The notes beneath the pieces are model-generated. The model was not told the DNA's origin. It ran no database searches and was given only the letters and a program-made list of their open reading frames with translations. The position numbers were made by a program, and so were the translations under genes. A stretch of 64,000 nucleotides of DNA from SAR202 cluster bacterium. Its GTDB lineage: Bacteria > Chloroflexota > Dehalococcoidia > Lucifugimonadales > UBA2962. The stretch spans positions 1-64,000 of the forward strand of contig JAKUTS010000008.1 in the NCBI GenBank assembly GCA_022447925.1. Direction: 5' to 3'. This document shows, piece after piece, positions 19,469-29,869 of the stretch. Position 1 is the stretch's first letter. Every line of letters begins with the position of its first letter.

Positions 19469-21031
19469 TCACAATGGTATGCTGCCATGTTTTTTTATTG
19501 GCAGAGAATCTCGTTTATTTGACAACATTTTCAGTGCCGATATTATTTTAATTCTTGTTTCAGATGGGTCAATGACAGCATCAATTAGTCCCTTACTAGC
19601 TGCAACATATGGATTCATCAATTTTTGACGGTATTGTTCTATGCGCTCTGATTTCAATTTTTCAGGATCTTGCGCCGATTTAATTTCTTTACCATGTATT
19701 ATGTTTACAGCACCTTCAGCGCCCATTACCGCTATTTCACCTGTAGGCCAAGCATAATTTATATCACCCCCAAGCATTTTCGAACTCATTACAATATATG
19801 CTCCACCATAAGCTTTTCTGAGCAATACACTTATTTTAGGTACAGTAGCCTCAGCATAAGCATAAATCAGTTTTGCTCCATGCCTGATTATTCCACCATA
19901 TTCTTGGGCCGTACCAGGCATGAATCCTGGTACATCGATAAGGGTTAATAAAGGTATATTAAATGAATCACAGAATCGTATAAACCTTGCAGCTTTAACA
20001 GATGCATCAATATCTAATGAACCTGCTAAGTGTTCTGGTTGCTGGCCTACAATGCCAACTGATTGGCCGGCAATCTTTGCAAAGCCAACCACAATATTTT
20101 TAGCCCAAGAGTGATGTATTTCCATAAAATCACCTTGATCAATTAATCTACCAATTACATCCATTACATCGTAAGGTTGATTAGGATCTTCAGGAACAAT
20201 CCTTTCTAATTCGGTGTCCGGTTCTTCTAGTTCATCAGAAGTTTCACGAATTACAGGTTCTTCCATGTTGTTTGAGGGTATAAAAGTTAAAAGTCGCCTA
20301 ACTTGTTTTAAGCACTCCTCTTCAGAGTCAAACCGGAAATGAGACACGCCGCTAATAGACGAATGACTTGCAGCGCCTCCCAAGTCTTCGTGTGTAACTT
20401 GCTCTCCTGTAACAGCTTTAATTACATCAGGTCCTGTGATGTACATCTGTCCTACACCACTAACCATAAAAATAAAGTCTGTCAAAGCTGGTGAGTAGGT
20501 AGCTCCTCCCGCTGCAGGACCGAGTATTACTGATATTTGAGGTATGACCCCGGATGCCATAGTATTTCTTAAAAATATGTCCCCATAACCAGCCAAACTG
20601 GACACGCCTTCTTGAATTCTAGCTCCGCCTGAATCAATTAGGCCGACAACGGGACAACCATTCTGTAGCGCCAAATCCATGATTTTACAAATTTTTTGTG
20701 CCACAGCCTCAGATAAAGACCCTCCGAAAACCGTGAAATCTTGAGAATAAACAAAAACGGTTTCTCCATTCACTGTGCCAAAACCAGTAATGACTGCATC
20801 ACCTAGAATTTGATTACCTGAATCTTCAATGTTTTGTATATCTTGGGTAACAAACGAATCCAATTCTTCAAATGAGCCTTCATCTAGGAATAAATGAATT
20901 CTCTCTCGAGCGGTTAATTTACCACGTTTGTGCTGCGAGTCAATTTTTGCTTGTCCGCCACCTTGATGACTCAAATCTCTCAGTTCATGGAGCCTATCTA
21001 TTTTTCGGTCCTTACGTCTTCTGTTTACCAT
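19469..21031 (-). CDS. Acyl-CoA carboxylase/transcarboxylase carboxyltransferase subunit (PccB/MmdA/12S-like)
   Basis: KLTARERIHLFLDEGSFEE, VYSQDFTVFGGSLSEA, DSGGARIQEGV, FMPGTAQEYGGIIRHGAKLIYAYAEATVPK, RKAYGGAYIVM. Confidence 0.93.
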   Translation of the reverse strand: MVNRRRKDRKIDRLHELRDLSHQGGGQAKIDSQHKRGKLTARERIHLFLDEGSFEELDSFVTQDIQNIEDSGNQILGDAVITGFGTVNGETVFVYSQDFTVFGGSLSEAVAQKICKIMDLALQNGCPVVGLIDSGGARIQEGVSSLAGYGDIFLRNTMASGVIPQISVILGPAAGGATYSPALTDFIFMVSGVGQMYITGPDVIKAVTGEQVTHEDLGGAASHSSISGVSHFRFDSEEECLKQVRRLLTFIPSNNMEEPVIRETSDELEEPDTELERIVPEDPNQPYDVMDVIGRLIDQGDFMEIHHSWAKNIVVGFAKIAGQSVGIVGQQPEHLAGSLDIDASVKAARFIRFCDSFNIPLLTLIDVPGFMPGTAQEYGGIIRHGAKLIYAYAEATVPKISVLLRKAYGGAYIVMSSKMLGGDINYAWPTGEIAVMGAEGAVNIIHGKEIKSAQDPEKLKSERIEQYRQKLMNPYVAASKGLIDAVIDPSETRIKIISALKMLSNKRDSLPIKKHGSIPL

Positions 21032-21191
21032 ATGTTCACCATAGTTGGACTAGTATATATATGCGTCGAATATAATCAAGCAGGTATATGGGCAATCTTA
21101 TCTACATGTGAATCAAAATGTAATGCGCCGATTGGCATATAATTATGACAATTTTAATATTAACTTTTATAGAATTATGAGCCTTAAATAA

Positions 21192-22031
21192 ATGACAGAG
21201 GAAATGGATACTATCATTGGTGGAAAATTGTTCAGATGGAAGTCTGAGACATTTGTTATGGGAGTAATTAATGTCACGCCAGACTCATTTTCTGGAGACG
21301 GAATTAACTTCAATATCGATTTGGCTGTAGAGAAAGCTTTAGAGTTTGAAAAACTTGGTTGCCACATATTGGATATTGGAGGTGAATCAACTCGGCCATC
21401 AATAACATATCGAAACACATCCAACACTTCAGCTGAATTAGAGGAGCAAAGAGTAATACCAGTAATAAAGGCTATTTCAGAAGTAGTTTCTATCCCAATT
21501 TCAGTAGACACATATAAGGCCTCTGTAGCTGAAAAAGCAATTCAGTCTGGGGCATCTTTAGTAAACGATGTATGGGGGTTTACAAAGGACCCGAAAATGG
21601 CTTCACTAGTAGCTGAGCTAAAAGTCCCCGCAGTTTTAATGCATAACCAGCATCATACTGTCTACGCAGACATGTTGATTGACATCGTAAACCGATTAGA
21701 TGAGTTGAAAAGTAATGCTATGAAGATGGGCGTATGTGAATCTAATATAATTTTGGATCCTGGTATTGGCTTCGGCAAGACTGCATTACAAAACATAGAA
21801 TTGTTTAGATCGCTTGAAATCTTACAGAAACTAAATTCTCCTATCTTGATAGGCTCTTCAAGAAAATCAATGATTGGCAAGGTCTTGGACTTGCCGCCAG
21901 ATCAGCGTATAGAGGGTACGGCAGCAACAGTTGTGATTTCGATATTAAAAGGAGCGGATATAGTAAGAGTGCATGATGTAAAAGAAATCATCAGGGTGGT
22001 TAAAATGACAGATGCAATCGCAAGGAAATGA
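21192..22031 (+). CDS. folP: Dihydropteroate synthase
   Basis: VMGVINVTPDSFSGDG, ILDIGGESTRP, ISVDTYKASVAEKA, LDPGIGFGKT, IGSSRKS. Confidence 0.94.
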   Translation: MTEEMDTIIGGKLFRWKSETFVMGVINVTPDSFSGDGINFNIDLAVEKALEFEKLGCHILDIGGESTRPSITYRNTSNTSAELEEQRVIPVIKAISEVVSIPISVDTYKASVAEKAIQSGASLVNDVWGFTKDPKMASLVAELKVPAVLMHNQHHTVYADMLIDIVNRLDELKSNAMKMGVCESNIILDPGIGFGKTALQNIELFRSLEILQKLNSPILIGSSRKSMIGKVLDLPPDQRIEGTAATVVISILKGADIVRVHDVKEIIRVVKMTDAIARK

Positions 22032-22554
22032 TGATGAGGATTTACGTTTATTGAACAATTCGGTTTATATTGGTTTAGGGTCAAACATGGGGAACCGGTT
22101 TGCTCATATTGAAAAGGCAATCTCAGATATAAAGCACGGATTACAAACTGAAATATTGGCTGTTTCTTCGATATATGAAACATCTCCTGTAGGAGTGGAA
22201 AATCAACCTGATTTTCTGAATTGTGTTTGTCTTTTAAAGACTACGTTGGAGCCGAGGCAAATACTGAATAAGTTATTGGAAATCGAAAAAAGTCACGGTA
22301 GAAGTTGTAGCAGTATGAATTTACCTCGCACTTTGGATTTGGATATATTGCTATATGGAGAGTTGGCTTTAAATGAACCTGGACTAATAGTGCCTCATCC
22401 TCGGGTTACTGAACGGGCGTTCGTGCTCATACCTTTAGCTGAAATTAGTCCGAATTTGACACATAATTTGTGGGAAAGGACAGTAACGGAAATTTTAGAA
22501 TCGTCAACATTCACAGATAAAGTTGAAAAAGTGGATAATGTCAGATGGAACTAA
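22012..22554 (+). CDS. folK: 2-amino-4-hydroxy-6-hydroxymethyldihydropteridine pyrophosphokinase
   Basis: YIGLGSNMGNR, YETSPVGVENQPDFLNCV, RTLDLDILLYG, VPHPRVTERAFVLIPLAEI; overlaps the folP end. Confidence 0.93.
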   Translation: MQSQGNDDEDLRLLNNSVYIGLGSNMGNRFAHIEKAISDIKHGLQTEILAVSSIYETSPVGVENQPDFLNCVCLLKTTLEPRQILNKLLEIEKSHGRSCSSMNLPRTLDLDILLYGELALNEPGLIVPHPRVTERAFVLIPLAEISPNLTHNLWERTVTEILESSTFTDKVEKVDNVRWN

Positions 22555-22733
22555 GTTACTTTAACGGGTGAAATCAGATTTGGTATGCTATCTGATATCG
22601 GATAATCAACTTCACATTGAACGCAATTCATAGCACCGGTCTCGACTTCATTATTAATTTCGTTTTCAATGGTCAAAGTCAATTGACCCTTGCAAGCTGG
22701 ACACACAAGAATATCCATCAAGTCTTTTCTCAT
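22551..22733 (-). CDS. Trm112/UPF0434-like zinc-binding small protein
   Basis: MRKDLMDILVCPACKGQL...CVQCEVDYPISDSIPNLI. Confidence 0.82.
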   Translation of the reverse strand: MRKDLMDILVCPACKGQLTLTIENEINNEVETGAMNCVQCEVDYPISDSIPNLISPVKVT

Positions 22734-22783
22734 TTAGGAACCTCTGTATCAACCAAAATTAATTAATGGTTAGTGTGGAATCG

Positions 22784-23287
22784 TTAATTGAGCAGTAATA
22801 TTTCTTCGTAAAGTGATCTCAGCAGCTCGGATAAAAAGAACACTACAATACCAACTACTGTGAGGCCATTATATCCTGATAACAGAAACTTTGTACGATT
22901 AAACCAACCGGATTGATCGTACTTTTTATCTAAATTGCCTATCAAGGCCATTTGTCGCCTTTCAGCATGCAAAAGTATAAACATCCATGCTGTCAGAGCA
23001 ACTTTTATACCTAGTGTTACTACATATGCAACTGTAATATCATTACTAGTAAGGCGGTTGAAAACAATTATTGCTCCAGTAGCTATTAGTACAATAATAC
23101 AAATGTCAACCAAAGGCCTGAAGACGCGCCCAAGTTGATGGAGTTCAGCTTGGTTTTTATTAAATCTAGTTTTAGGTGCATCCCTTTTAATAAAAATCAT
23201 TTGTACTATGTTTGTACCGATCCAAATAGCTGCTGCCATTATATGCAACCAATGGATGATTAATAAAAATATGTTCGAAATGCTCAA
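22784..23287 (-). CDS. CopD-like/DUF-type integral membrane protein
   Basis: Four or so predicted TM segments; IHWLHIMAAAIWIGTNIVQMIF resembles CopD-like proteins. Confidence 0.65.
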   Translation of the reverse strand: MSISNIFLLIIHWLHIMAAAIWIGTNIVQMIFIKRDAPKTRFNKNQAELHQLGRVFRPLVDICIIVLIATGAIIVFNRLTSNDITVAYVVTLGIKVALTAWMFILLHAERRQMALIGNLDKKYDQSGWFNRTKFLLSGYNGLTVVGIVVFFLSELLRSLYEEILLLN

Positions 23288-23336
23288 TTGGACACCTTTA
23301 TGCAGATTAGGTATACAGATTAGGGATCGTATCTAT

Positions 23337-23852
23337 TTATTCAAGTATTTCTAGAGCAAACTCTTGTAATTGTTCATTATCTAATAAACCAGACCATTTT
23401 CTAATTACCTGATGATCTTTGTTTATAAAAAACGTAGTAGGAAATCCGATTACCTTGTATTTTAGTTGGATATCAGAGCCGATATCAGCGCCTACTGGGT
23501 ATGTGATGCCAAATTCATTTACAAAGTCCTTTCCGTCTTCAATAGAATCTAAAACTAGGCTTTGTATTCCAACAATCACCAAACCTTGATTCATATATTT
23601 TTTATAAGTTGCCTCTAATATGTCTATTTCTTCTCTGCATGGAGGGCAAGAAGGGTACCAGAAATTTATTATTACTGGATGGCCATTAAGGTCATTATGA
23701 AATCTTAAATCAGAAGAGCCGATGTTATTGTTATATTGCAATAAACTTAACTCGAAATCGATAGCCGGCTCTGCTGGCGAATTACATCCGGTAAAAGTGA
23801 TCAATAAAATGGTAAATATAAGTAGACTTATGCCAGTTTTATTAACTACCAG
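23337..23852 (-). CDS. TlpA/ResA-like thiol-disulfide oxidoreductase lipoprotein
   Basis: Lipobox-like ITFTGCNS; INFWYPSCPPCREEIDIL active site. ATG at 23852 (MLVVNKTG) is more likely than the ORF track start at 23900. Confidence 0.87.
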   Translation of the reverse strand: MVVNKTGISLLIFTILLITFTGCNSPAEPAIDFELSLLQYNNNIGSSDLRFHNDLNGHPVIINFWYPSCPPCREEIDILEATYKKYMNQGLVIVGIQSLVLDSIEDGKDFVNEFGITYPVGADIGSDIQLKYKVIGFPTTFFINKDHQVIRKWSGLLDNEQLQEFALEILE

Positions 23853-25095
23853 CATTCTGAATATTTCCGGAATTTTCAATAATTTGTGAAGCTTTATCAA
23901 TTAATAAACTTGAGTGCTTTTTGGGTATCTTTTTGATTTTAAGATACATCTTTAATGTATCCATTGGACTTACGCTTGAGTTGTATTCAGCACCAAGTCT
24001 GACTCGCTCAGATCCTTTGATTGACACAGATATTCCCGCGAGGTAATGGGCCGGTTTCAGTGCGTCCCTAATTCGTGAGTCAATCAGTTTCCCTTCATAT
24101 GAATTAGGCATTGATATTGTCAATCTTACGACGGTTTCTTTAAGTTCATGTTTCGATATTTCATTTAAGACCTGTTCAGTAGGGTCTAAAGATTCAGGTT
24201 CAACGTCTACTTTAATTGTCAAAAGTTTTCTTGCTTTTACCTTAATAAAATCTGCTTTTTGCAACCGATTTGTTGAAGTGGCCGTTTCATCTATTTCGAT
24301 TGAATAGAATCCTTTATCATCATTTTCTTCACCAAAGTCTATTCTCTCCAAAGATCCACTGTAGTTGATAGTAGGCTTATTTTGATTAATAGTTTGACGC
24401 TTATGCACATGTCCTAGAGCCACGTAGTCGAAAATCGGTAATGATACGCTACTGGTTAACAATACGTAATCCTTACCAAGCATCATTGATTGCTCTGAAC
24501 TCGTGGTCGCTCCGCTGATAGTTACATGGCTAGCTAGTATTGCTGGTATGGCGATATCCAACTTTGATGCGAGCTCAGAAATTATGGTTGATAGTTTATC
24601 CTGGATTACAGCATTGATGCTTTCGAGCGAAAGCCCCTTCATTTCATCTCTTGTAAGAAGATTACTTCTCCTGGCCCAGGGAATTGTTATTACTTGAATA
24701 TAGCCCGACTTTGTGTTTACAAGATGCGTTTCTGCCTTATTACCTAATATCACATTTGATACATTAAGTGTTTTAAATATGTCTAACGAAGTTGCTCTTC
24801 CAAAAACACTCGGAATATCATGATTTCCTTCTACTAAAACAACTGGTATTTCCGCTGTGGACAACCTTTGTATTCTTTTAGCGAATTCACGCTGATGTGT
24901 TTGAGAAGGATTGCGACTCTTGTAGGCGTCGCCCGCAAATATAGCTAAATCCACATTACTATCAATACAATAGTCGATAACCTCGTCTAAGGTACCTAAA
25001 AAGTCCATCAATCTTGAGGATAAACCAGTATCAGGGTCTATGCGGGAGAAATTTTCTACCCCTATGTGAACATCGCTAAAGTGTACAAGCTTCAT
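23842..25095 (-). CDS. sbcD: SbcD/Mre11-like DNA repair metallophosphoesterase
   Basis: MKLVHFSDVHIG, LAIFAGDAYKSRNP, VVLVEGNHDIP, YVALGHVHKRQ. Confidence 0.88.
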   Translation of the reverse strand: MKLVHFSDVHIGVENFSRIDPDTGLSSRLMDFLGTLDEVIDYCIDSNVDLAIFAGDAYKSRNPSQTHQREFAKRIQRLSTAEIPVVLVEGNHDIPSVFGRATSLDIFKTLNVSNVILGNKAETHLVNTKSGYIQVITIPWARRSNLLTRDEMKGLSLESINAVIQDKLSTIISELASKLDIAIPAILASHVTISGATTSSEQSMMLGKDYVLLTSSVSLPIFDYVALGHVHKRQTINQNKPTINYSGSLERIDFGEENDDKGFYSIEIDETATSTNRLQKADFIKVKARKLLTIKVDVEPESLDPTEQVLNEISKHELKETVVRLTISMPNSYEGKLIDSRIRDALKPAHYLAGISVSIKGSERVRLGAEYNSSVSPMDTLKMYLKIKKIPKKHSSLLIDKASQIIENSGNIQNAGS

Positions 25096-26448
25096 TTAGC
25101 CATGCACTTTATTGGATAATAGCGACACGATTTCATCCTCTAATTTATTTATTAGAACTCTTTTCTGATCCATTGAATCACGCTGCCTTATAGTTACAGC
25201 ATTGTCTTCAAGTGATTCAAAATCGACAGTTACACATAGTGGAGTACCTATTTCATCCTGCCTACGATATCTTCTTCCAATACTTTGAGTTTCATCATAA
25301 TAAATTAATGGTTTAACGAGGCTAGAAGACTTAATGTTTTTATAAATTTCACGAGCCAATTCAGATAGGATTTCCTTTTTGCTTAGGGGTAATATCGCTA
25401 CTTGCACAGGTGCCACTGAGGGATTTAATCTAAGACTGATCCGAGTCTCTTCTTTGCCTTTAGCCCCAACCAATGTTTCATGCGTATATCCTTCAATAAG
25501 CAAAGCCATAACCGCTCTATCTAAACCAAATGAAGGCTCTACAACATACGGAATCACATGTTTTTTAGTGGTTTCATCAAAGTATGACAACTCTTTACCG
25601 CTTTCTTTACTATGAGCAGTTAAATCATAGTTAGTTCTATTAGCTATTCCAGCAATCTCTCCCCAGCCCCAAGGGAATAGGTATTCAATATCACTGGTGC
25701 CTTTTGAATAGTGAGCAAGTTCTTCAGGTTCATGTTTTCGTATCCGCAATCTTTTTTCTGAAAGTCCCAAATTTAAATACCATTCAAATGAGTTATTTAT
25801 CCAGTAATCATGCCACTGGTCATCGTCTTCAGGTGGTACGAAAAATTCCATTTCCATCATCTCAAACTCTCTAGTGCGGAATATAAAATTCCCGGTAGTT
25901 ATTTCATTACGAAAAGATTTGCCTATTTGAGCTATGCCAAACGGAGGATTCTTATTTATAGTATTCTTGACGTTAAGAAAATTAACAAATATTCCTTGAG
26001 CTGTTTCTGGTCTAAGGTACGTTGAGTTAGAGTTGTCTTCTACTGGACCCAAGAATGTTTTAAACATTAGGTTAAATAGCCTTGGCTCACTGAGTTCACG
26101 TCCGCAGTTAGTGCATTCGGAAGATTCTATTTGATCGCTTCGGTATCGGTGATTACACTGCTTACATTCTACTAATGGATCAGAAAAATTAGAGGTGTGG
26201 CCACTCGCATCCCAAACTTTAGGATGCATAATTATTGATGAATCTAAGCCGAAAACATTTTCTTGTTTGATAACAAAGTTATCCCACCATAGTTCTTTCA
26301 ACTTGCGTTTAAGCTCAATGCCCAAAGGGCCGTAATCCCAAGTGGAGGCGAGGCCACCATATATCTCACTACTCTGGAACACAAACCCTCTTCTTTTTGC
26401 TAATGAAGCGAGTTCTTCCAAGTCAATTTGATGCTTAGGTGAAGTCAA
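25096..26448 (-). CDS. glyS: Glycyl-tRNA synthetase (single-chain class II)
   Basis: LASLAKRRGFVFQSSEIYGG, TWDYGPLGIELKRKLKELWW, TYLRPETAQGIFVNF, FRTREFEMMEMEFF, VEPSFGLDRAVMALL. Confidence 0.94.
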   Translation of the reverse strand: MTSPKHQIDLEELASLAKRRGFVFQSSEIYGGLASTWDYGPLGIELKRKLKELWWDNFVIKQENVFGLDSSIIMHPKVWDASGHTSNFSDPLVECKQCNHRYRSDQIESSECTNCGRELSEPRLFNLMFKTFLGPVEDNSNSTYLRPETAQGIFVNFLNVKNTINKNPPFGIAQIGKSFRNEITTGNFIFRTREFEMMEMEFFVPPEDDDQWHDYWINNSFEWYLNLGLSEKRLRIRKHEPEELAHYSKGTSDIEYLFPWGWGEIAGIANRTNYDLTAHSKESGKELSYFDETTKKHVIPYVVEPSFGLDRAVMALLIEGYTHETLVGAKGKEETRISLRLNPSVAPVQVAILPLSKKEILSELAREIYKNIKSSSLVKPLIYYDETQSIGRRYRRQDEIGTPLCVTVDFESLEDNAVTIRQRDSMDQKRVLINKLEDEIVSLLSNKVHG

Positions 26449-26557
26449 TTAAAGTGAAACCTTTGTATGCCTAAATTCACTGATTGCAATAACGAATGTG
26501 ATATTAATCCTATACTAATTTGTAAAGGATTGCTTAATATACGTTGCTAGATTTTTA

Positions 26558-28603
26558 TTAAAGAAAAAGTGGTCCAAATACTAGTGCAACCATGGCAGTT
26601 AGTTTGATCAGTATATTTAAAGATGGTCCAGATGTGTCTTTGAATGGATCACCAATTGTGTCTCCAACTACCGCTGCGTCATGATCTGATGATCCTTTGC
26701 CAGCAAGATTGCCTGCTTCAATCCATTTTTTGGCGTTATCCCAGGCTCCACCGGAGTTTGCCATCATTATCGCAAATAAAAATCCTGTGGCTATTGACCC
26801 AACTAATAGACCGCCCAGTGCTTCAGCTCCTAAAACCGCACCGACTATAATCGGAGCTGCTATCGCTAAAACTCCTGGCAGAATCATCTCACGCATTGCG
26901 CCTCTGGTACTAATATCGACTGCTGCTGCGTAATCAGCATCAGCTTTACCTTCCAATAGACCCTTGATTTCTTTAAACTGCCTTCTAACTTCTTGTACCA
27001 TCGCATTTGCTGCACGGCCTACAGCTTGCATTGTGAGGGCAGCAAAAATGAATGGCATTGCAGATCCAACAATAACTCCCATCAAAACCTCTCTTTGCAG
27101 CAGGTCTAAAGCCGTTACTCCTGTCATCGCCGAATATGCTGCAAGCAGAGCTAGTGATGTTAAGACCGCGGAACCAATTGCAAATCCCTTTCCTGTGGCG
27201 GCAGTTGTGTTTCCTAGAGAGTCCAGAGCATCTGTACGCTCACGTACTTTTGGATCCATGCCGGACATTTCTGCTATTCCACCTGCATTGTCGGCTATAG
27301 GTCCATATGCATCAGTAGCAAGAGTTATACCAAGAGTTGAGAGCATTCCAATTGCAGACAATGCAACTCCATAAACACCAGCTAATGAATATGTGATCCA
27401 CATTGCAACGACAACAACAACAGCCGGGATTAAAGTACTAATCATTCCAAGGCCGAGTCCTGCAATTACAACAGTAGCTGGTCCAGTCTCAGCTTGTTTT
27501 GCGACGTCCTTTGTGGGTTGAAATTCATAAGATGTATAGTATTCCGAAGAAGTTCCGATTATTTGTCCAGCTATTAATCCGATTAAAACCACCCAAAAAT
27601 AATTAAAAGATAAATCGAATGTCCATACGCTAAGGCCTGTCGCTATTAAAACGAGACCTCCTGCACCAAAAATTCCGTATCGTAAAGACCAGAGCAGATT
27701 GCTCATGGTCGCACCCTCTTTGGTTCGAACTAAAAATGTCCCTAGAATTGATGAGAATATGCCCGATGCAAGGACCAGTATCGGTAGTAATATCAGTTTG
27801 TTGAAACCAAAGATTTCTCCGATAGGGTTGTTTGCATCAAGATACAATACTCCTACTGCTACTAGGGCGATTGTTGCTATTATGGAGCCAACGTAAGACT
27901 CGAACAAATCAGCACCCATGCCCGCCACATCACCAACATTGTCACCAACATTGTCTGCAATTGTTGCAGGGTTACGTGGGTCGTCCTCAGGTATTCCTTG
28001 CTCGACTTTACCGACTAGGTCTGCTCCAACATCGGCAGCTTTTGTATATATACCTCCACCTACCCGAGCGAACAATGCTATTGATGAGGCTCCAAAACCA
28101 AAACCAGCAATTATCTGGGCATCTTGGAATATCCAGTACAAAATAACTACGCCCAAAAGACCTATGCCGACAACTGAAATACCCATTACGGCTCCACTGC
28201 TGAAAGCAACTTTCAGAGCACCGTTAAGTCCATCGGCAGCTTTAACTGCGGTTCTGGAGTTGGCACGAATAGCTATTGACATACCGATAAATCCCGCCAT
28301 TGCTGAGCCTATTGCACCAATCAAGTAGCAGACAGCCGTTTTGGGCCATGTTCCATCGCCTTCTATTTGTCCTAAAACATCAAGGTCTATGAATATTGCA
28401 AGCACAATGAACATGGCAGCAACAAAAAGGGAGAGCATCCTATACTCTCTAGACAAAAATGCCATTGCGCCTTGCTGTATTGCTTTACCTATGAATTTGA
28501 CTTTATCGTTTCCTTCATCTTGCTTTAAAACATAAAAAGTTAATATGCCTGCAAAACTAAGAGCGACTATGCTGGCGATTATAGCTATAAGAAAAATTAA
28601 CAA
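26558..28603 (-). CDS. hppA: Membrane-bound ion-translocating pyrophosphatase
   Basis: [100 protein letters not shown]. Confidence 0.96.
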   Translation of the reverse strand: MLIFLIAIIASIVALSFAGILTFYVLKQDEGNDKVKFIGKAIQQGAMAFLSREYRMLSLFVAAMFIVLAIFIDLDVLGQIEGDGTWPKTAVCYLIGAIGSAMAGFIGMSIAIRANSRTAVKAADGLNGALKVAFSSGAVMGISVVGIGLLGVVILYWIFQDAQIIAGFGFGASSIALFARVGGGIYTKAADVGADLVGKVEQGIPEDDPRNPATIADNVGDNVGDVAGMGADLFESYVGSIIATIALVAVGVLYLDANNPIGEIFGFNKLILLPILVLASGIFSSILGTFLVRTKEGATMSNLLWSLRYGIFGAGGLVLIATGLSVWTFDLSFNYFWVVLIGLIAGQIIGTSSEYYTSYEFQPTKDVAKQAETGPATVVIAGLGLGMISTLIPAVVVVVAMWITYSLAGVYGVALSAIGMLSTLGITLATDAYGPIADNAGGIAEMSGMDPKVRERTDALDSLGNTTAATGKGFAIGSAVLTSLALLAAYSAMTGVTALDLLQREVLMGVIVGSAMPFIFAALTMQAVGRAANAMVQEVRRQFKEIKGLLEGKADADYAAAVDISTRGAMREMILPGVLAIAAPIIVGAVLGAEALGGLLVGSIATGFLFAIMMANSGGAWDNAKKWIEAGNLAGKGSSDHDAAVVGDTIGDPFKDTSGPSLNILIKLTAMVALVFGPLFL

Positions 28604-28767
28604 AACTGCCCTCCGGGTTATTATATTTATACTTAATTGGGTTAGCGTTTATGTAGATACAATTACTACACAGTGGCGAAAATTAACACATATTTAAGTA
28701 ACGATTCAATCAAATTTAAGGTCTATAGTAAGAAAGTTTCCCTTATTTCATATAGTTATTGTATGAC

Positions 28768-29769
28768 TCATCCTTTTGATTTAAGGATATCAACAAGTTT
28801 ACTAGTAGCAATTTCTGGGTTTTCTGCTAGCGTGACTGCGCTAGCAACGCATATTGAATCTGCACCAGCATTAGAAACACTGTCTGCGTTATCAATATTT
28901 ATGCCGCCAATGGCGACAAGTACTGGAATTCCTCTGCTTTTTACTTCTTTTATTGTATCTGTACCAACGGGCTGTTTCAGATCTTTTCCCATGGTAGAGG
29001 TAGAATAAATTGGGCCTATGGCTAAATAATCTGGTGCTTCTGATTGAGAGCTTATTGCCTCGTCGATAGTATTATTGGATTTGCCGATAATTTGAGCATC
29101 GCTGGTAATTAGTCTGCTACTTTCAACTGACAGGTCTTTTTGACCAATATGTAGTCCGTTTGCATGCGATAGATTAGCTATATCTGCGTAATCATTAACA
29201 ATAAAAAGTGCATTATGACTGTTGCATAAAGTCTTTAAATCTAATGAGTTTTTAAGAATTAAACTTTTATCGCTGATTTTATCTCTATATTGAATAGCTG
29301 AAGCACCGCCTTTTAAAACCGCTTCTGCAACTTCGATGACAGACCGTCCTCCAGTTACTTGAGGATCAATAATTACATATAAACCTTTTAGTTTTTCAAT
29401 CGATACCTGTCTTATTTTAATTGTGACTTTTTCTTTTGATCTTATTAAAATCTTTCGTGCTCTATCGATCCATGTTTCGGTTAAATTACATCCAGATTCT
29501 GACTTGAATGAATCCAATAGAGTCAGGCTTGCTGATATATTCCCAATAGTATTTAATGCCATAAATGACACATCTTCTATGGATTTAGAAATATCAGATC
29601 GTCGTTTTCGAAGCTCATCTGATTCAAGATCAGAGGCGCCTTCAATAGGCAGGGATTGTCTTAGCATTTTTATATCAGAATGCAGCCCGAGTGGAGCAGT
29701 TACCAGCGTCTCTAGTAATCGAAGATTTTCTAACAGAGCGGTCATTTCACTTTGAACTATGGGAAGCAT
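28768..29769 (-). CDS. thiE: Thiamine-phosphate synthase with N-terminal helical extension
   Basis: C-terminal half: LYVIIDPQ, GGASAIQYRDK, LFIVNDYADIA, GLHIGQKDL, YLAIGPIYSTSTM, PVLVAIGGI. N-terminal ~110 aa is an extra helical region. Confidence 0.88.
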   Translation of the reverse strand: MLPIVQSEMTALLENLRLLETLVTAPLGLHSDIKMLRQSLPIEGASDLESDELRKRRSDISKSIEDVSFMALNTIGNISASLTLLDSFKSESGCNLTETWIDRARKILIRSKEKVTIKIRQVSIEKLKGLYVIIDPQVTGGRSVIEVAEAVLKGGASAIQYRDKISDKSLILKNSLDLKTLCNSHNALFIVNDYADIANLSHANGLHIGQKDLSVESSRLITSDAQIIGKSNNTIDEAISSQSEAPDYLAIGPIYSTSTMGKDLKQPVGTDTIKEVKSRGIPVLVAIGGINIDNADSVSNAGADSICVASAVTLAENPEIATSKLVDILKSKG

Positions 29770-29869
29770 CTTTCACCTATATTGTCTACAAGTTGTCAAA
29801 TCATGCATGTAATAAATTAGCAAGATATGTGAGAAACGAGTTTATCATGAACTTAACTTTATTGAGTTA

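Noticed and set aside
26644-28535. Many long plus-strand ORFs antisense to hppA (e.g. 26964..27374, 27918..28328)
   Set aside because: They lie fully inside a very strongly conserved membrane pyrophosphatase on the other strand; their Ala/Ile/Pro-rich compositions are the expected reverse-complement artefact of Gly/Ala-rich TM helices.
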